A stretch of 64,000 nucleotides of DNA from Seohaeicola zhoushanensis (GCF_014656415.1 NZ_BNCJ01000011.1:1-64000); one strand, 5' to 3'; shown: positions 42,190 through 52,233, counted from the first letter of the stretch. Program-made: numbers and translations. The notes: a model not told the origin generated them from the sequence alone.

Positions 42190-44477
42190 GTCGATCCTGC
42201 TTCTTTTTCTGTTATGTTTGCCTCGTCTTTCACGGAGCCGGGCGTAATCGTGCCCGCTGCGGGCCCGGTCGGCAGGCGGATCACAGCCATGGCGCCGTGG
42301 TGCGTGTTGCCATCAAATACCGGGGCATCTTCGAGGGCGAGGCTACCGCCGTGTTCCTCGATGATCTTCTTGACGATGGGCAGGCCAAGGCCCGTCCCTT
42401 CGTTGCGTGTTGTGACATAAGGTTCGAACAGCCGGGCGCGGTCCTCGGGCAGACCGATGCCATTGTCGGCGATTGTGATCTCGCAATCCTGCGCGCGCGG
42501 GGTCAGCGTCACGCGGATCTCCGGGGAAAAGCCCTCGGGCGCGCCTTTCTGGCGCAGGGTCTCGATCGCTTCGCCGGCGTTCTTTATGAGGTTGGTCAGC
42601 GCCTGACCGATCATCGTCGCGTCGAGTTCGGCCTCGAGTGGCCCGTCCGGCAGGTTGGAGCGGATGGTCACGTCGGGCTGGCCGGTCTGCTGCAGCAGCA
42701 CCGCATCGCGCACCAGGCGGGTCAGGTCCTCGGTGCGGCGGTCGGGCTCGGGCATCCGCGCGAACTTGGAAAATTCGTCGACGATGCGGCGCAGATCCCC
42801 GGTCTGGCGGATGATCACGTCGGTCATCGCCTCGAGCCGCTCGCTCTCTTCGCCCACCAGCGGCGAGAACTTGCGGCGGATCCGTTCGGCCGAAAGCTGG
42901 ATCGGCGTGAGCGGGTTCTTGATCTCATGCGCGATGCGCCGCGCCACGTCGCCCCAGGCGGCCATGCGCTGGGCGCTGACGAGGTCGGTCACATCGTCGA
43001 AGGCCACCACGTAGCCTTCGAGGCGGCCATGTTCGTTGCGCCGGGTGGCCATGCGGACGAGCAGGTTCTCGAGCCGACCATTGCGCGTGACCTTGACCTC
43101 GCCCTGCACCACCTCGTTGGCACCGGTGCGCAGGTTGTGGAACAGGGGGCCGAATTCGGGAATCGCCACCGCCAGGGCAAGCAACTGCCCCTCGCCCGAC
43201 CATGCCAGCAGCCGCTCGGCAGAGCGGTTGACGAAGGCAACGCGGCCCTCGGGATCGAGCCCGACCACGCCCGACGTCACTGAGGACAGCACGGAATCGA
43301 ACAGCCGGCGGCGGCGTTCGATCTGGCGGGTGTTGTCCAGCAGCGTCTCGCGCTGGCCTTTCAGTTGCCGGGTCATCTGGTTGAAGTAGCGCCCGAGCAT
43401 TGAGATTTCATCGTCGGTGTCTTCCTCGATCACCTGCACGTCGAGATCCCCTGCCCCGACCTGCTGCGCCGCGAGGGTCAGGCGCCCCACCGGGCGCGAC
43501 AGGCGTTCGGCGAACCACAGGCCCAGCCAGATCGCGGCAAGGATCAGGATCACCGCGAAGCCGAGGTAGAGCAGCCCGAACTCGAAGACCACGCGGCCGC
43601 GTTCATTCTCGAGCTGCTGATAGAGACGGATGGTCTCTTTGGTCTCGTCCAGAAGGCTGAGGATCTGTCCGTCGACCAGGCGGCTGACATAGAGGAAGCG
43701 GTCGACGAAGGCGTCGAGCCGCACCAGCGCCCGGAATTCGTTGTTGTCCCAGTCCTGGATGACAGTGATGCCATTGGTGCTGGCCTCGGCGATCTGATCG
43801 GGCGTCGGATGCTCGAAGTCGAAGAGATAGGAACCCTCGCCACGCGCGCGGATGTCGCCGGTGCCGTCGATGACATAGGCTTCCTTGAGGCCGCGCTGGA
43901 TCTGCGGCTGGGCCTGTGTGAGGACCACCCGCAGTTCGGCGTCCGACATGAAGACGGTGACGCGGCGGGCGGAGTCGAGGAACCTGCCGAGCGCGGTGGC
44001 GTCTTCCTCGAGGTCCCGGCGCTGTTCCTGCTCATAGGCCTGCGCGGCGGCCAGCGACGAGCCGACGACGCGGCTGACACGATCCGAGAACCAGCCTTCA
44101 AGGCCGATATTCACCGTCATGCCGGCAAAGACCGCCACCGTCACGGTCGGGATCAGCGCCAGCAGGGTAAAGACACCGATCAGGCGCAGGTGCAGCCGCG
44201 AGCCCGCCGACTTGGCGCGGCGGGCGGCAATGATGCGGCCGAGCTGGCCCAGCACCAATGCGGCGACGACAAGGACATAGACCAGGTCGGCAAGCAGCAC
44301 CGAGCGCAGCGCCATGGCCGAGGGGCCGCGATCGAAGGTGCCGATGGCCAGGAAGGTGACAAGCGCAAGGACGGGCCCAAGGACCACCAACCCAAGCGTC
44401 GCCGCGTTCTGGACGCGGCGCGTCCGGCGCCAACGGTTGAACGCCAGAATCGACCGACTTTGCGACCGGGAAACCAC
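42186..44477 (-). CDS. ntrY: sensor histidine kinase NtrY
   Basis: NtrY is a membrane kinase linked to nitrogen and redox control. The 763 residues contain an N-terminal set of membrane helices (about 27-48, 58-80 and 96-120), a periplasmic loop, another helix (about 303-325), a HAMP domain, a PAS domain (near VLSSVTSGVVGLDPEGRVAF) and the kinase core. The phospho-histidine is in [14 protein letters not shown], and the ATP boxes are NLIKNAGEAI, DNGIGL and GTGLGLPIVKKI. The predicted start is a GTG at 44477. It follows ntrC after 100 bases and overlaps ntrX. Confidence 0.94.
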   Translation of the reverse strand: MVSRSQSRSILAFNRWRRTRRVQNAATLGLVVLGPVLALVTFLAIGTFDRGPSAMALRSVLLADLVYVLVVAALVLGQLGRIIAARRAKSAGSRLHLRLIGVFTLLALIPTVTVAVFAGMTVNIGLEGWFSDRVSRVVGSSLAAAQAYEQEQRRDLEEDATALGRFLDSARRVTVFMSDAELRVVLTQAQPQIQRGLKEAYVIDGTGDIRARGEGSYLFDFEHPTPDQIAEASTNGITVIQDWDNNEFRALVRLDAFVDRFLYVSRLVDGQILSLLDETKETIRLYQQLENERGRVVFEFGLLYLGFAVILILAAIWLGLWFAERLSRPVGRLTLAAQQVGAGDLDVQVIEEDTDDEISMLGRYFNQMTRQLKGQRETLLDNTRQIERRRRLFDSVLSSVTSGVVGLDPEGRVAFVNRSAERLLAWSGEGQLLALAVAIPEFGPLFHNLRTGANEVVQGEVKVTRNGRLENLLVRMATRRNEHGRLEGYVVAFDDVTDLVSAQRMAAWGDVARRIAHEIKNPLTPIQLSAERIRRKFSPLVGEESERLEAMTDVIIRQTGDLRRIVDEFSKFARMPEPDRRTEDLTRLVRDAVLLQQTGQPDVTIRSNLPDGPLEAELDATMIGQALTNLIKNAGEAIETLRQKGAPEGFSPEIRVTLTPRAQDCEITIADNGIGLPEDRARLFEPYVTTRNEGTGLGLPIVKKIIEEHGGSLALEDAPVFDGNTHHGAMAVIRLPTGPAAGTITPGSVKDEANITEKEAGST

Positions 44478-44577
44478 CCGCCGTCCTCATCCTGATGCGC
44501 TGCTCGAGCAGCTGACCGCCAAAACGTCGTGGTCACGGCAGGTGCGAACACCCACATGCCACGCTTCTGTGGCCTTT

Positions 44578-45945
44578 TTACATCAATTTGCGGCGCCGTG
44601 TCACCTGAATATCGAGGTCCGTGATCTTCTTGCGCAAAGTATTGCGGTTGATACCGAGCAGATCGGCGCATTTGGCCTGGTTTCCACCGGTCGCCTCGAG
44701 CGCGATCTCGATGAGCGGGATCTCCATTTCCTTGAGAATGCGTCCATAGAGGCCCGGCGGCGGCAGCATGTTGCCATGCAGGTCGAAGTAGCGCTGCAAG
44801 TGGCGCGCCACCGAGGCAGACAGCTTTTCGCCCTCGCCCTTCCCGAGCACCGGCTCGACCTCGGGCTGGTTGCCCAGCACCTGTTCGACCTCGGCACGGG
44901 TGATTTCCTCGGCGCGGCTGGTCAGCACGAGCCGGCGGATGGCGTTTTCCAGCTGACGCACGTTGCCGGGCCAACTGTAGACCCGGAACAGCTCTTCGGC
45001 CTGCGCGCCAAGCCGACGCTTGGGGGCGCCTTCCCGTTCGGCGCGGGCGAGGAAGTGCTGCGCCAGCAGCGGAACATCGTCGACCCGTTCGCGCAGGGCC
45101 GGCACATGCAGGGTTGCGCCGCTGAGGCGGTAGTAGAGGTCGCGGCGCACGTGGCCGGCCTCCATCGCTTGGGCGAGGTTGGTCTGGCTGGTCGCCATGA
45201 AGCGCGGGACGTGGTCGCCCGGCACATCCATCATGCGGACGATGCGGGCCTGGATTTCGTCGTCGATGTCGGAGATCTCGTCGATCAGCAGCGAGCCGCC
45301 CTTGACCCGCGCCAGAACCCGCGCGGGCCCTTCCAGCTCGCGCAGATCCGCCGCGGTGACGGTGACATAGGGCAATGTGCGGCGGTCGGAGAAGTCGTGA
45401 ATCGCCCGCGCGATCAGCGACTTGCCAGTTCCGCTTTCACCCGAGATCAGCACCGGCAGGTCGGTGTTCATAACCCGCGCCACCAGTCGATACAGCGCCT
45501 GCATGACCGGAGTGCGGCCCACCAATGGCAGGTCGTCGGGGCGTTCGTCCACCTCGACCCGCTTTTCTGCGGGGCGGTGGCGTTTGAGTTCCAGCGCCCG
45601 CGCGGTGCGCTTCATCAGGTCGGGCAGGTCGAAAGGCTTCGGCAGATAGTCGTAGGCCTCGGCCTCGGCCGCCTGGATCGCCGTCATGATGGTGTTCTGC
45701 GCCGAGATCACGATCACCGGCAGGCCGGGCCGGTCCTGCGCGATTTTCGGCAGCATCTCCAGGCCATTGCCGTCGGGCATCATGACGTCCGAGATGACCA
45801 CGTCGCCTTTGCCCTCGCCCACCCAGCGCATCAGCGTGGTCAGCGAACTGGTCGCGTGGACCTTGCAGCCTGCGCGGGTCAGCGCCTGGGTCAGAACGGT
45901 GCGGATCGTGCGGTCGTCATCCGCGACCAGGACAGTGCCGTCCAT
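44578..45945 (-). CDS. ntrC: nitrogen regulator NtrC without GAFTGA motif
   Basis: NtrC controls nitrogen-assimilation genes after phosphorylation by NtrB. The 455 residues have a receiver (Asp53 in VISDVMMP), an AAA+ domain with Walker A GESGTGKS (169-176) and Walker [10 protein letters not shown] (217-225), and a Fis-type helix-turn-helix at the end ([20 protein letters not shown]). The Walker A to B distance is shorter than in enteric NtrC, and the GAFTGA loop is absent. Rhodobacter capsulatus NtrC is known to lack this loop and to act with sigma70 polymerase. It overlaps ntrB by one base. Confidence 0.95.
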   Translation of the reverse strand: MDGTVLVADDDRTIRTVLTQALTRAGCKVHATSSLTTLMRWVGEGKGDVVISDVMMPDGNGLEMLPKIAQDRPGLPVIVISAQNTIMTAIQAAEAEAYDYLPKPFDLPDLMKRTARALELKRHRPAEKRVEVDERPDDLPLVGRTPVMQALYRLVARVMNTDLPVLISGESGTGKSLIARAIHDFSDRRTLPYVTVTAADLRELEGPARVLARVKGGSLLIDEISDIDDEIQARIVRMMDVPGDHVPRFMATSQTNLAQAMEAGHVRRDLYYRLSGATLHVPALRERVDDVPLLAQHFLARAEREGAPKRRLGAQAEELFRVYSWPGNVRQLENAIRRLVLTSRAEEITRAEVEQVLGNQPEVEPVLGKGEGEKLSASVARHLQRYFDLHGNMLPPPGLYGRILKEMEIPLIEIALEATGGNQAKCADLLGINRNTLRKKITDLDIQVTRRRKLM

Positions 45946-47027
45946 CAGGTGGTCTCCTCAGTTATCGTCCCCCGCGGCACGCGCGGCAGGGACAGACGAA
46001 ATACGGTGCGTCCGGGTTGCGAGGTGACGGAGATCCATCCCCCGTGGTCCGAGACGATCTTGCTCACCAGCGCCAGCCCGAGGCCGGTGCCATTCTCGCG
46101 CCCCGAAACGAAGGGGTCGAAGATCTCTTCGCGGATCGCCTCGGGAATGCCGGGGCCGTCGTCGATGATCTCGATCTGCAGGGGCAGCGACTGGCCCGAA
46201 CCATCGGAGCGGCGCAGGCTGAAGGAGTGTTCGAAGAAGGTATGGATCCGGATGGTTCCGCCTTTTGGATCAGCGGCTTCGGAGGCATTCTTTAGAAGGT
46301 TCAGCACGACCTGCAGCAGCTGGTCGGGGTCGCCGTAGGCCAGCGGAAGCGAGGGATCGTAATCCTCGACGATCTTCATGTGCGCCCCGAAGCCCAGCAG
46401 CGCCGAGCGCCGGGCGCGGTCCAGAACGTCGTGGATATTGACCGGGCGCAGATCTGGCGTCAGGAGGTTGCCGAATTGCTCCACCTGTTCCAGCAGCTTC
46501 ACGATCCGGCGGCTCTCGGCGACGATAAGATCCGTCAGTTCAAGATCTTCCGGCGCAAGATTCATGCTGAGCAGCTGCGCCGCTCCGGTGATCCCGGCCA
46601 GCGGGTTCTTGATCTCGTGCGCCAGCATCTCGGCCATGCCGATGGCCGATTGCGCCGCCGACTTGACCGAATGGCTCTGGGTCATCCGGCCCGCCAGTTC
46701 GCGTGGCGTTACCAGCATGAGCATCTGCCCCTCCGCCCCTTGCAGCGGCGCGACCTGCAGCGCGCATTGCAGCGGATCGCGCCCGCCGGCGGCGATATTG
46801 GCGTCGTTGACGAAGAGCGGCGTGCTGTTCTCGCGGGCGCGGGCAAGCGCGCGTTCGATCGGCGTGTCGACTGAAATCAGCTCCCACAGCAGCCGCCCCG
46901 CAGCGCTGCGCATCGAGGTATTCACGAAGCCCTCGGCCGGCGCGTTCATGTTGGTAACGCGGTCTTCCTCGTCCAGGAGAAAAGCCGGCACCGGCAGCGA
47001 GGCCCAGATTGCCGTGTCTTCCGTCAT
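45945..47027 (-). CDS. ntrB: nitrogen sensor histidine kinase NtrB
   Basis: NtrB is the cytoplasmic PII-controlled kinase/phosphatase of NtrC. I start it at 47027 ([21 protein letters not shown]), where the ATG overlaps the dusB stop; longer upstream readings are in the wrong gene. The 360 residues comprise a PAS domain (about 8-115), a dimerisation/phospho-acceptor helix with [20 protein letters not shown], and the ATPase with [17 protein letters not shown] and [13 protein letters not shown]. There are no membrane helices. Its place between dusB and ntrC is the classical nifR3-ntrB-ntrC order. Confidence 0.95.
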   Translation of the reverse strand: MTEDTAIWASLPVPAFLLDEEDRVTNMNAPAEGFVNTSMRSAAGRLLWELISVDTPIERALARARENSTPLFVNDANIAAGGRDPLQCALQVAPLQGAEGQMLMLVTPRELAGRMTQSHSVKSAAQSAIGMAEMLAHEIKNPLAGITGAAQLLSMNLAPEDLELTDLIVAESRRIVKLLEQVEQFGNLLTPDLRPVNIHDVLDRARRSALLGFGAHMKIVEDYDPSLPLAYGDPDQLLQVVLNLLKNASEAADPKGGTIRIHTFFEHSFSLRRSDGSGQSLPLQIEIIDDGPGIPEAIREEIFDPFVSGRENGTGLGLALVSKIVSDHGGWISVTSQPGRTVFRLSLPRVPRGTITEETT

Positions 47028-48019
47028 GCCGCCACCGCCTTCGTCTCGGGTTCGGCAGCGACCATCGCCTCGCCGATCAGCTCCAGCACCTGGCGCGCAT
47101 CGCGCGAGGTCAGCACCGCGCGACGCAGGGCCGGCGCGGTGCCGGCGGTGTCCATGTACCAGCCCAGGTGCTTGCGCGCGACGCGCAGGCCCAAGTCGGC
47201 GCCGTAGAAGGACAGCATGGATTCGTAGTGTTCGCGCACCATGGCGACAAAGGCCGCGCCTACAGGCACCTCCGGCTCTGGCGTGGCGAACAGCGCTGCC
47301 GCGATCCGGGCAAGTTGCCAGGGCTGTCCCTGCGCCCCCCGCCCTACCATCACGCCCGCCGCGCCCGAGGCCTTCAGCGCCGCACCTGCGCGCTCCGGGG
47401 TGGTAATGTCGCCATTGGCGATGACCGGCAGGTCGACCGCCTCGACCACAGGGCGGATGGCCGCCCAATCGGCGCGCCCGGTGTAGAACTGGCAACGGGT
47501 GCGCCCATGCACCGTAACCATCTGCACGCCAGCAGATTCGGCGCGCTTGGCGATTTCGGCGGCGTTCAGCATGTCGTGGTCCCAGCCCAGCCGCATCTTC
47601 AGCGTCACCGGCACCGACACCGCACTGACGACGGCCTCGATCAGGCTCAACGCGTGATCCGGGGTCTTCATCAAGGCCGAACCGGAATAGCCGCTGGTCA
47701 CCTTCTTGGCCGGGCAGCCCATGTTGATGTCGATGATCGACGCGCCGCCTGCCTCGACCATGCGAGCCGCCTCGGCCATCCAATGCGCTTCGCGCCCGGC
47801 CAGTTGGACGGCAGTATTGGCCGCCTCGATCCCCAGTTCGGCGCGCTCGCGGGTGCCGCGACGGGCCTGGACCATTTCCTGGCTGGCCACCATCTCGGAG
47901 ACGACGAGACCGGCGCCGAACCGCGCGACGAGGTCGCGGAACGGACGGTCGGTGATCCCTGCCATCGGGGCGAGGAAGACCGGCGGAGTGAGAGCTCTGG
48001 AACCGATGTGAACGATCAA
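47024..48019 (-). CDS. dusB: tRNA-dihydrouridine synthase DusB (NifR3)
   Basis: DusB reduces uridines in tRNA with FMN and NADPH. The family N-terminus (VHIGSRALTPPVFLAPMAGITD) is reached from a TTG at 48019 preceded by AGG. No ATG fits, and the nearby ATG at about 48035 is out of frame, so TTG is the likely start, giving 331 residues. Catalytic and FMN motifs include DINMGCPAKKV (catalytic cysteine), TLKMRLGW, TVHGRTRCQFYTG, PVIANGDITTPE and VMVGRGAQGQPW. It begins the dusB-ntrB-ntrC operon and is divergent from ispDF. Confidence 0.92.
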   Translation of the reverse strand: MIVHIGSRALTPPVFLAPMAGITDRPFRDLVARFGAGLVVSEMVASQEMVQARRGTRERAELGIEAANTAVQLAGREAHWMAEAARMVEAGGASIIDINMGCPAKKVTSGYSGSALMKTPDHALSLIEAVVSAVSVPVTLKMRLGWDHDMLNAAEIAKRAESAGVQMVTVHGRTRCQFYTGRADWAAIRPVVEAVDLPVIANGDITTPERAGAALKASGAAGVMVGRGAQGQPWQLARIAAALFATPEPEVPVGAAFVAMVREHYESMLSFYGADLGLRVARKHLGWYMDTAGTAPALRRAVLTSRDARQVLELIGEAMVAAEPETKAVAA

Positions 48020-48060
48020 CTGCCTAAACCTTGTGCATGAGCGATCCCTAGCCAGCGCAT

Positions 48061-48140
48061 CGGCCGGGCACAATGTCGCGCGGGCAATTCCCGGCCGCAT
48101 AATAGGCACCTGCCTGTTTTTTGAGCACACCTCAACAGGC
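48061..48140. promoter_or_regulatory. two inverted repeats between dusB and ispDF
   Basis: CGGCCGGG (48061-48068) pairs perfectly with CCCGGCCG (48090-48097). A second structure joins GCCTG (48112-48116) plus TTGAG (48121-48125) with CTCAA plus CAGGC (48131-48140), leaving a four-T bulge. They lie in the 194-base divergent region and may be leader-RNA stems or operators. Confidence 0.35.
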
Positions 48141-48213
48141 AATTGCCTCGCGGGGTGGCAACCCTTAGACAGAGCGCCTGAAACCGGACGTTCCGAAAAG
48201 GCCAAATCCTGAC

Positions 48214-49353
48214 ATGACCACCGCCGCTCTCATCGTCGCCGCAGGTCGCGGCCTGCGCGCCGGGGGCGGTGAGCCAAAGCAATGGCGGCCGATCGCCGGG
48301 CGGCCGATGGTCGAGCATACGATTGCGGCGTTTCAGGCCGTGCCGGGAATCGGACAGATCGCTTTGGTGCTGCATCCCGATGACATGCACCGGCGGACGG
48401 ATTTCGAGGCGCGGGGCATCCTTGTCGCCACTGGCGGCGCCGAGCGGGCCGCTTCGGTGCAGTCGGGGCTGGAGGCCCTGTCGGACTCCGGAGCGACACG
48501 CGTGCTGATCCACGACGCCGCGCGGCCCTGCGTCAGCGCAACGGTGATCGAGAGCGTGATCGGGGCGCTGGAGGCCGGCGCTCTGGCTGCCGCACCGGCG
48601 CTGGCGGTGGTCGATGCGCTCTGGACCGGCGAGAACGGAAAGGTGAGCGGCACCCGCGACCGCACCGGCCTGTTCCGGGCGCAGACGCCGCAGGGCTTCG
48701 ACCTTGCTGCGATCCGGGCCGCCCATGCTGCCCATCCGGGCGGGGCCGCCGACGACGTAGAGGTCGCGCGGGCATATGGGCTGGACGTTGCAATGCTTCC
48801 CGGCGACGAGGACAACTTCAAAGTAACGCTGGCGCAGGATTTTCTCCGCGCCGAGAATATCCTGCGAGGCAAGATGGATGTAAGGCTTGGGAATGGGTTC
48901 GACGTGCACGCGTTCGGGGCCGGCGATCATGTCACGCTCTGCGGGGTGCAGGTACCGCATGGGCGCGGGCTGGTCGGACATTCCGACGCCGACGTCGGGA
49001 TGCACGCGGTGACGGATGCGATCTATGGCGCGCTCGCGCAGGGCGATATCGGCCGGCACTTTCCGCCCAGCGATCCGCAGTGGAAGGGCGCCGACAGCCG
49101 GGTTTTCCTGCGCCATGCTGTCGACCTTGCCCGCGAGATGGGTTTCCGCCTGACCAACGTTGACTGCACGCTGATCTGCGAAGCGCCCAAGATCGCCCCT
49201 CATGCCGAAGCGATGTGCGCGGCCATGGCGGCGGCCCTGGGCATCGAGCAATCGCGGGTTTCGGTAAAGGCGACAACCTCTGAGAAACTGGGCTTTACCG
49301 GCCGGGGCGAAGGCATCGCCGCCATCGCCACCGCGACGCTGGTGGCACCATGA
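48214..49353 (+). CDS. ispDF: bifunctional IspD/IspF of the MEP isoprenoid pathway
   Basis: This fusion catalyses two non-consecutive steps of the MEP pathway: cytidylyl transfer to MEP (IspD) and formation of MEcPP (IspF). The 379 residues have IspD at 1-220 ([29 protein letters not shown]) and IspF at about 222-379 ([17 protein letters not shown] with metal ligands, [23 protein letters not shown]). Such fusions are typical of alphaproteobacteria. The stop overlaps the pgpA start by four bases. Confidence 0.96.
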   Translation: MTTAALIVAAGRGLRAGGGEPKQWRPIAGRPMVEHTIAAFQAVPGIGQIALVLHPDDMHRRTDFEARGILVATGGAERAASVQSGLEALSDSGATRVLIHDAARPCVSATVIESVIGALEAGALAAAPALAVVDALWTGENGKVSGTRDRTGLFRAQTPQGFDLAAIRAAHAAHPGGAADDVEVARAYGLDVAMLPGDEDNFKVTLAQDFLRAENILRGKMDVRLGNGFDVHAFGAGDHVTLCGVQVPHGRGLVGHSDADVGMHAVTDAIYGALAQGDIGRHFPPSDPQWKGADSRVFLRHAVDLAREMGFRLTNVDCTLICEAPKIAPHAEAMCAAMAAALGIEQSRVSVKATTSEKLGFTGRGEGIAAIATATLVAP

Positions 49354-49838
49354 AGCTGATCGCACAGTCCATCGGCACGGTCTGCGGGGTCGGCTATCTG
49401 CGCCCTGCCCCCGGCACCTGGGGCTCGGCAGTTGCGCTACCGCTGGCCTGGGCGCTGCACACGCTGGGTGGCTTTCCTGTCCTGCTTGGCGCCGCGGTCG
49501 TGGTCTTCGTACTGGGGATCTGGGCGACCACCGAAATGACCAAGGCCTCGGCGAACCATGACCCCTCCGAAATCGTGGTGGACGAGGTGGTGGGCCAGTT
49601 CGTCGCCCTGCTGCCGCTGTCCTGGGCCGCCTGGCGCATGGAGTTGCCGATCACCGCGCTCTGGCCCGGATGGGTTGCGGCCTTCGTGCTGTTCCGCCTC
49701 TTCGACGTCTGGAAACCCGGCCCTGTCGGCTGGGCCGACCGCCGTAACGATCCGGCGGGAGTGATGCTGGATGACGTGATCGCGGGCGTCCTGGCCGCAG
49801 CCGGGGTGAGGCTGATGGCCTGGGTCGCGCATGGGTGA
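49350..49838 (+). CDS. pgpA: phosphatidylglycerophosphatase A
   Basis: PgpA dephosphorylates phosphatidylglycerophosphate to phosphatidylglycerol at the inner membrane. The 162 residues carry the motifs [53 protein letters not shown] and [14 protein letters not shown], which hold the conserved acidic metal-binding residues. Three to four hydrophobic segments are visible. It lies in an overlapping series with ispDF and the CinA-type gene. Confidence 0.94.
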   Translation: MKLIAQSIGTVCGVGYLRPAPGTWGSAVALPLAWALHTLGGFPVLLGAAVVVFVLGIWATTEMTKASANHDPSEIVVDEVVGQFVALLPLSWAAWRMELPITALWPGWVAAFVLFRLFDVWKPGPVGWADRRNDPAGVMLDDVIAGVLAAAGVRLMAWVAHG

Positions 49839-50328
49839 TGGGGCGATGAACGTCGCCGCGCTGCTGGAGGCTGCCCGCGCGCAGGGTGTGCATATCGCCA
49901 CGGCCGAAAGTTGCACCGGCGGCATGGTCGCGGCGGCGCTGACCGATGTTCCGGGCTCTTCCGACGTGGTCGAGCGCGGCTTCGTGACCTACTCCAACGC
50001 GGCGAAGATGGACATGCTGGGCGTCCGGAAAGCGACGCTCGACGCCCATGGCGCGGTCTCCGAGGAGGTTGCCCGCGAGATGGCGGAGGGCGCGTTGGCC
50101 CATGCGCCGGTGGAACTCGCAGTCTCCATCACCGGCATTGCCGGACCGGGCGGATCGGAGTTCAAGCCCGAGGGCCGGGCCTGCTTCGGCCTTGCCGCCA
50201 AGAACCGCCCGACCTTAGTGGAAACCGTCGAATTCGGCGCCCTCGGCCGCGCAGAGGTGCGGGTCGCCGCAAGGGACCACGCGTTGAAACTGCTGATGAA
50301 CGCACTGGACGCCGGCGCGTCTTCCTGA
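49831..50328 (+). CDS. CinA C-terminal family protein (nicotinamide-nucleotide amidohydrolase)
   Basis: This 165-residue protein corresponds to the CinA C-terminal (PncC) domain, which deamidates nicotinamide mononucleotide in NAD recycling. Motifs are TAESCTGGMVAAALTDVPGSSD (with the catalytic serine region), GFVTYSNAAKMDMLGV, VSEEVAREMAEGA and ITGIAGPGG. The N-terminal molybdopterin-like domain of full CinA is absent, as is normal for stand-alone PncC. An ATG at 49846, after GGGG, is an alternative start that removes the overlap with pgpA. Confidence 0.93.
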   Translation: MGDGAMNVAALLEAARAQGVHIATAESCTGGMVAAALTDVPGSSDVVERGFVTYSNAAKMDMLGVRKATLDAHGAVSEEVAREMAEGALAHAPVELAVSITGIAGPGGSEFKPEGRACFGLAAKNRPTLVETVEFGALGRAEVRVAARDHALKLLMNALDAGASS

Positions 50329-50347
50329 CGGGCCTCAAACTGGCCGC

Positions 50348-50905
50348 TTATCCCGCCTCGGATGCGCAGGGAGTGCGTCCCGGCCAGTACAGCCATCCCG
50401 CACTGCGGAACGCCCCCCAGACAGGCGCCTGCGCCACGACATAAACCCAGTCGCCGACCGCTTCGTGTTCGAACATGACGTAGTCGCCGGGCGAAAGCTG
50501 ACCGATAGGGTGCAGCGGCTCGTGATAGCCATAGTAGAGCGGTGTCACCGGCCCGGTCCAGCCGAGGCAGCCCCATTGCCCGTCCATCCGTATCGGCAGA
50601 TCGGTCAGCACCTTGCGAAAGGCCATGTCCGGCATGTCGAGCCAGGTGCGGTTGGTGTCGACGCGACAGCCATGTTCGGCCTCGAGAGAGACGATCCGGG
50701 CAATCGTAGATTGGGCAGCCTCGCCGAGGGTCACCGTCTGCGTGGTGCAATCGGAATTGTCGAAGATCGCTTGGCCGAGCGGTGAGGTGAAGCAATAGCC
50801 GGCACGGTCCATCAGCAGGTTGCGGGTGAACCAGACATCCTCGCAGCCTTCGATTGCGAAGGCCGGAAGTGGAAGCAGCATCAGGAGCAGGGCAAGCAGG
50901 CGCAT
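50348..50905 (-). CDS. exported DUF4453/YARHG-type protein
   Basis: The protein of 185 residues begins with a signal peptide ([17 protein letters not shown]). Its mature part starts [21 protein letters not shown], a cysteine-containing pattern I associate with the YARHG-like and DUF4453 proteins of Rhodobacteraceae. Four or more cysteines suggest disulfides. A second half has [20 protein letters not shown] and GWLYWPGR, resembling a small beta domain. It is periplasmic with unknown function. It is transcribed against the pgpA/CinA genes, in the same direction as the Coq10-like gene 31 bases away. Confidence 0.75.
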   Translation of the reverse strand: MRLLALLLMLLPLPAFAIEGCEDVWFTRNLLMDRAGYCFTSPLGQAIFDNSDCTTQTVTLGEAAQSTIARIVSLEAEHGCRVDTNRTWLDMPDMAFRKVLTDLPIRMDGQWGCLGWTGPVTPLYYGYHEPLHPIGQLSPGDYVMFEHEAVGDWVYVVAQAPVWGAFRSAGWLYWPGRTPCASEAG

Positions 50906-50936
50906 GGCGAAACTCTCGCCCCGGCAGGGCCTTGCG

Positions 50937-51386
50937 TCAAGCGGTGCCGTAAAGCTGCGCCGCGCGCGTCTCGAAGGCGCGCACGATGCGGTGCATCGCC
51001 TCGTTGAAGACGACGCCGATCACCTTCTGCAGGATCGCGTTTCGGAACTCGAAATCGACATCGAAGGAGACGGTGCATCCGGTATCGGTGGGCGTGAAGA
51101 CCCAGGTGGACTTCAGGTATTTGAAGGGACCGTCGAGGTATTCGGTGTCGATCCGCAGATCTGCCGGCCAGAGCGTCACCCGGCTGCCAAAGCGTTCGCG
51201 AAAGACCTTGAAGGAAATCACCAAGTCGGCGTCCATCACCTGTTTCTCCCCCTCTTCGCGGGTCGAGCGGATACGCGCGGCGGCGCACCAGGGCAGGAAC
51301 TCGGGGTATTTCGCCACGTCGGCCACCAGGTCATACATCTGCCGGGCATCATAGGGCAGCTGGCGGGTCTCGGCGTGTCTGGTCAT
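50937..51386 (-). CDS. Coq10/RatA-type START-domain protein
   Basis: This 149-residue protein of the polyketide cyclase/START (SRPBCC) family is closest to Coq10-like and RatA proteins ([32 protein letters not shown] at the start, [14 protein letters not shown] and [17 protein letters not shown] later). In mitochondria and alphaproteobacteria such proteins bind ubiquinone or its precursors; RatA in E. coli has been described as inhibiting ribosome association. The ubiquinone role is the likelier here. It is cytoplasmic and precedes the DUF4453 gene. Confidence 0.88.
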   Translation of the reverse strand: MTRHAETRQLPYDARQMYDLVADVAKYPEFLPWCAAARIRSTREEGEKQVMDADLVISFKVFRERFGSRVTLWPADLRIDTEYLDGPFKYLKSTWVFTPTDTGCTVSFDVDFEFRNAILQKVIGVVFNEAMHRIVRAFETRAAQLYGTA

Positions 51387-51545
51387 CGGGTCGGCGGCTC
51401 GTGTTGGGTCGGGGCTGATGTCCTATTTATGGGCGCAAAGTTCAAGGGCCGCGGCCATTTCGACGCAGCGGCTGGAATTGTCCGGGCCCTGCTTGTAAGT
51501 CTGGCGCCTGCGGGCGCCTCGCCCCGCTCAACTGGGGATGCCAGA

Positions 51546-52085
51546 ATGCCGGACCGGGCTTACGTGATCGACGAGATGATCTCGGCCAAGGCCATCGCCG
51601 CTCGAATCGAAGCGCTGAGCCGCGAGATCAAGGCGGAGTTCTCGGACACCGACAAGCTTGTGGTCGTCGGTCTGCTGCGCGGCAGCTTCGTCTTCATCGC
51701 CGACCTGGTGCGCGAGCTGGACCTGCCGATCGAAGTCGATTTCCTCGAAGCCTCCTCCTATGGCAATGCGATGGAGAGCAGCCGGGAAGTGCGCATCCTC
51801 AAGGACCTGCGCGGCGCAATCGAGGGTCGTGACGTGCTGGTGGTCGAGGATATCGTCGATACAGGCTATACACTGAGCCATGTCATCAACCTGCTCAAAA
51901 GCCGCAAGCCGCGCAAACTCAAGTCCATCGCGCTGCTCGACAAACCCTCGCGCCGCGAGGTCGATTTCCGCGCGGACTGGATCGGTTTCGAGATCCCGGA
52001 CGAATTCGTCGTCGGCTATGGCATCGACTTCGCCCAGCGGAACCGAAACCTGCCCTGCATCGGCAAGGTGCGCTTTATCGACTAA
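51546..52085 (+). CDS. hpt: hypoxanthine phosphoribosyltransferase
   Basis: The enzyme salvages hypoxanthine/guanine using PRPP. The 179 residues start at 51546 ([21 protein letters not shown]). Family features are [32 protein letters not shown] and the PRPP-binding [34 protein letters not shown] and [17 protein letters not shown] form the purine site. It stands alone, followed by a hairpin array and a weak terminator before typA. Confidence 0.94.
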   Translation: MPDRAYVIDEMISAKAIAARIEALSREIKAEFSDTDKLVVVGLLRGSFVFIADLVRELDLPIEVDFLEASSYGNAMESSREVRILKDLRGAIEGRDVLVVEDIVDTGYTLSHVINLLKSRKPRKLKSIALLDKPSRREVDFRADWIGFEIPDEFVVGYGIDFAQRNRNLPCIGKVRFID

Positions 52086-52097
52086 GGTGTGGCAGAC

Positions 52098-52183
52098 CGT
52101 TTTCCTTCGAGGAATTCGCCCCCGCCACTGAACGCCGCCTGTTTTCCGCGCCGGAAAACAGGCCGAAATCATCGCAGGATTTC
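52098..52183 (+). repeat. hairpin array (cluster 2), related to 40650-40769
   Basis: It begins 12 bases after the hpt stop. The first element (52098-52118) joins the left arm of cluster 1 hairpin 1 (CGTTTTCCT) through TCG to the right arm of hairpin 2 (AGGAATTCG), as if the two had recombined at their shared TTCCTTCGAGGAA core. It is followed by a 12-base stem with loop CGC (52137-52163) and a 6-base stem with one inner mismatch and loop CGC (52165-52183). Order and loop types follow cluster 1. Confidence 0.8.
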
Positions 52184-52209
52184 TACTGCGACCGGACGTA
52201 AGAACCTTT

Positions 52210-52233
52210 CAGCCCCCTTTGGGCTGGCCTTTT
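52210..52233 (+). terminator. possible intrinsic terminator after hpt
   Basis: CAGCCC (52210-52215), loop CCTTT and GGGCTG (52221-52226) are followed by GCCTTTT. The stem is only six pairs, so termination strength is uncertain. It lies between the hairpin array and the typA start. Confidence 0.4.

Noticed and set aside
44558-44580. Plus-strand hairpin GCCAC/GTGGC followed by CTTTTTA
   Set aside because: It is terminator-like on the plus strand, but no plus-strand gene precedes it; the stem is only five pairs.
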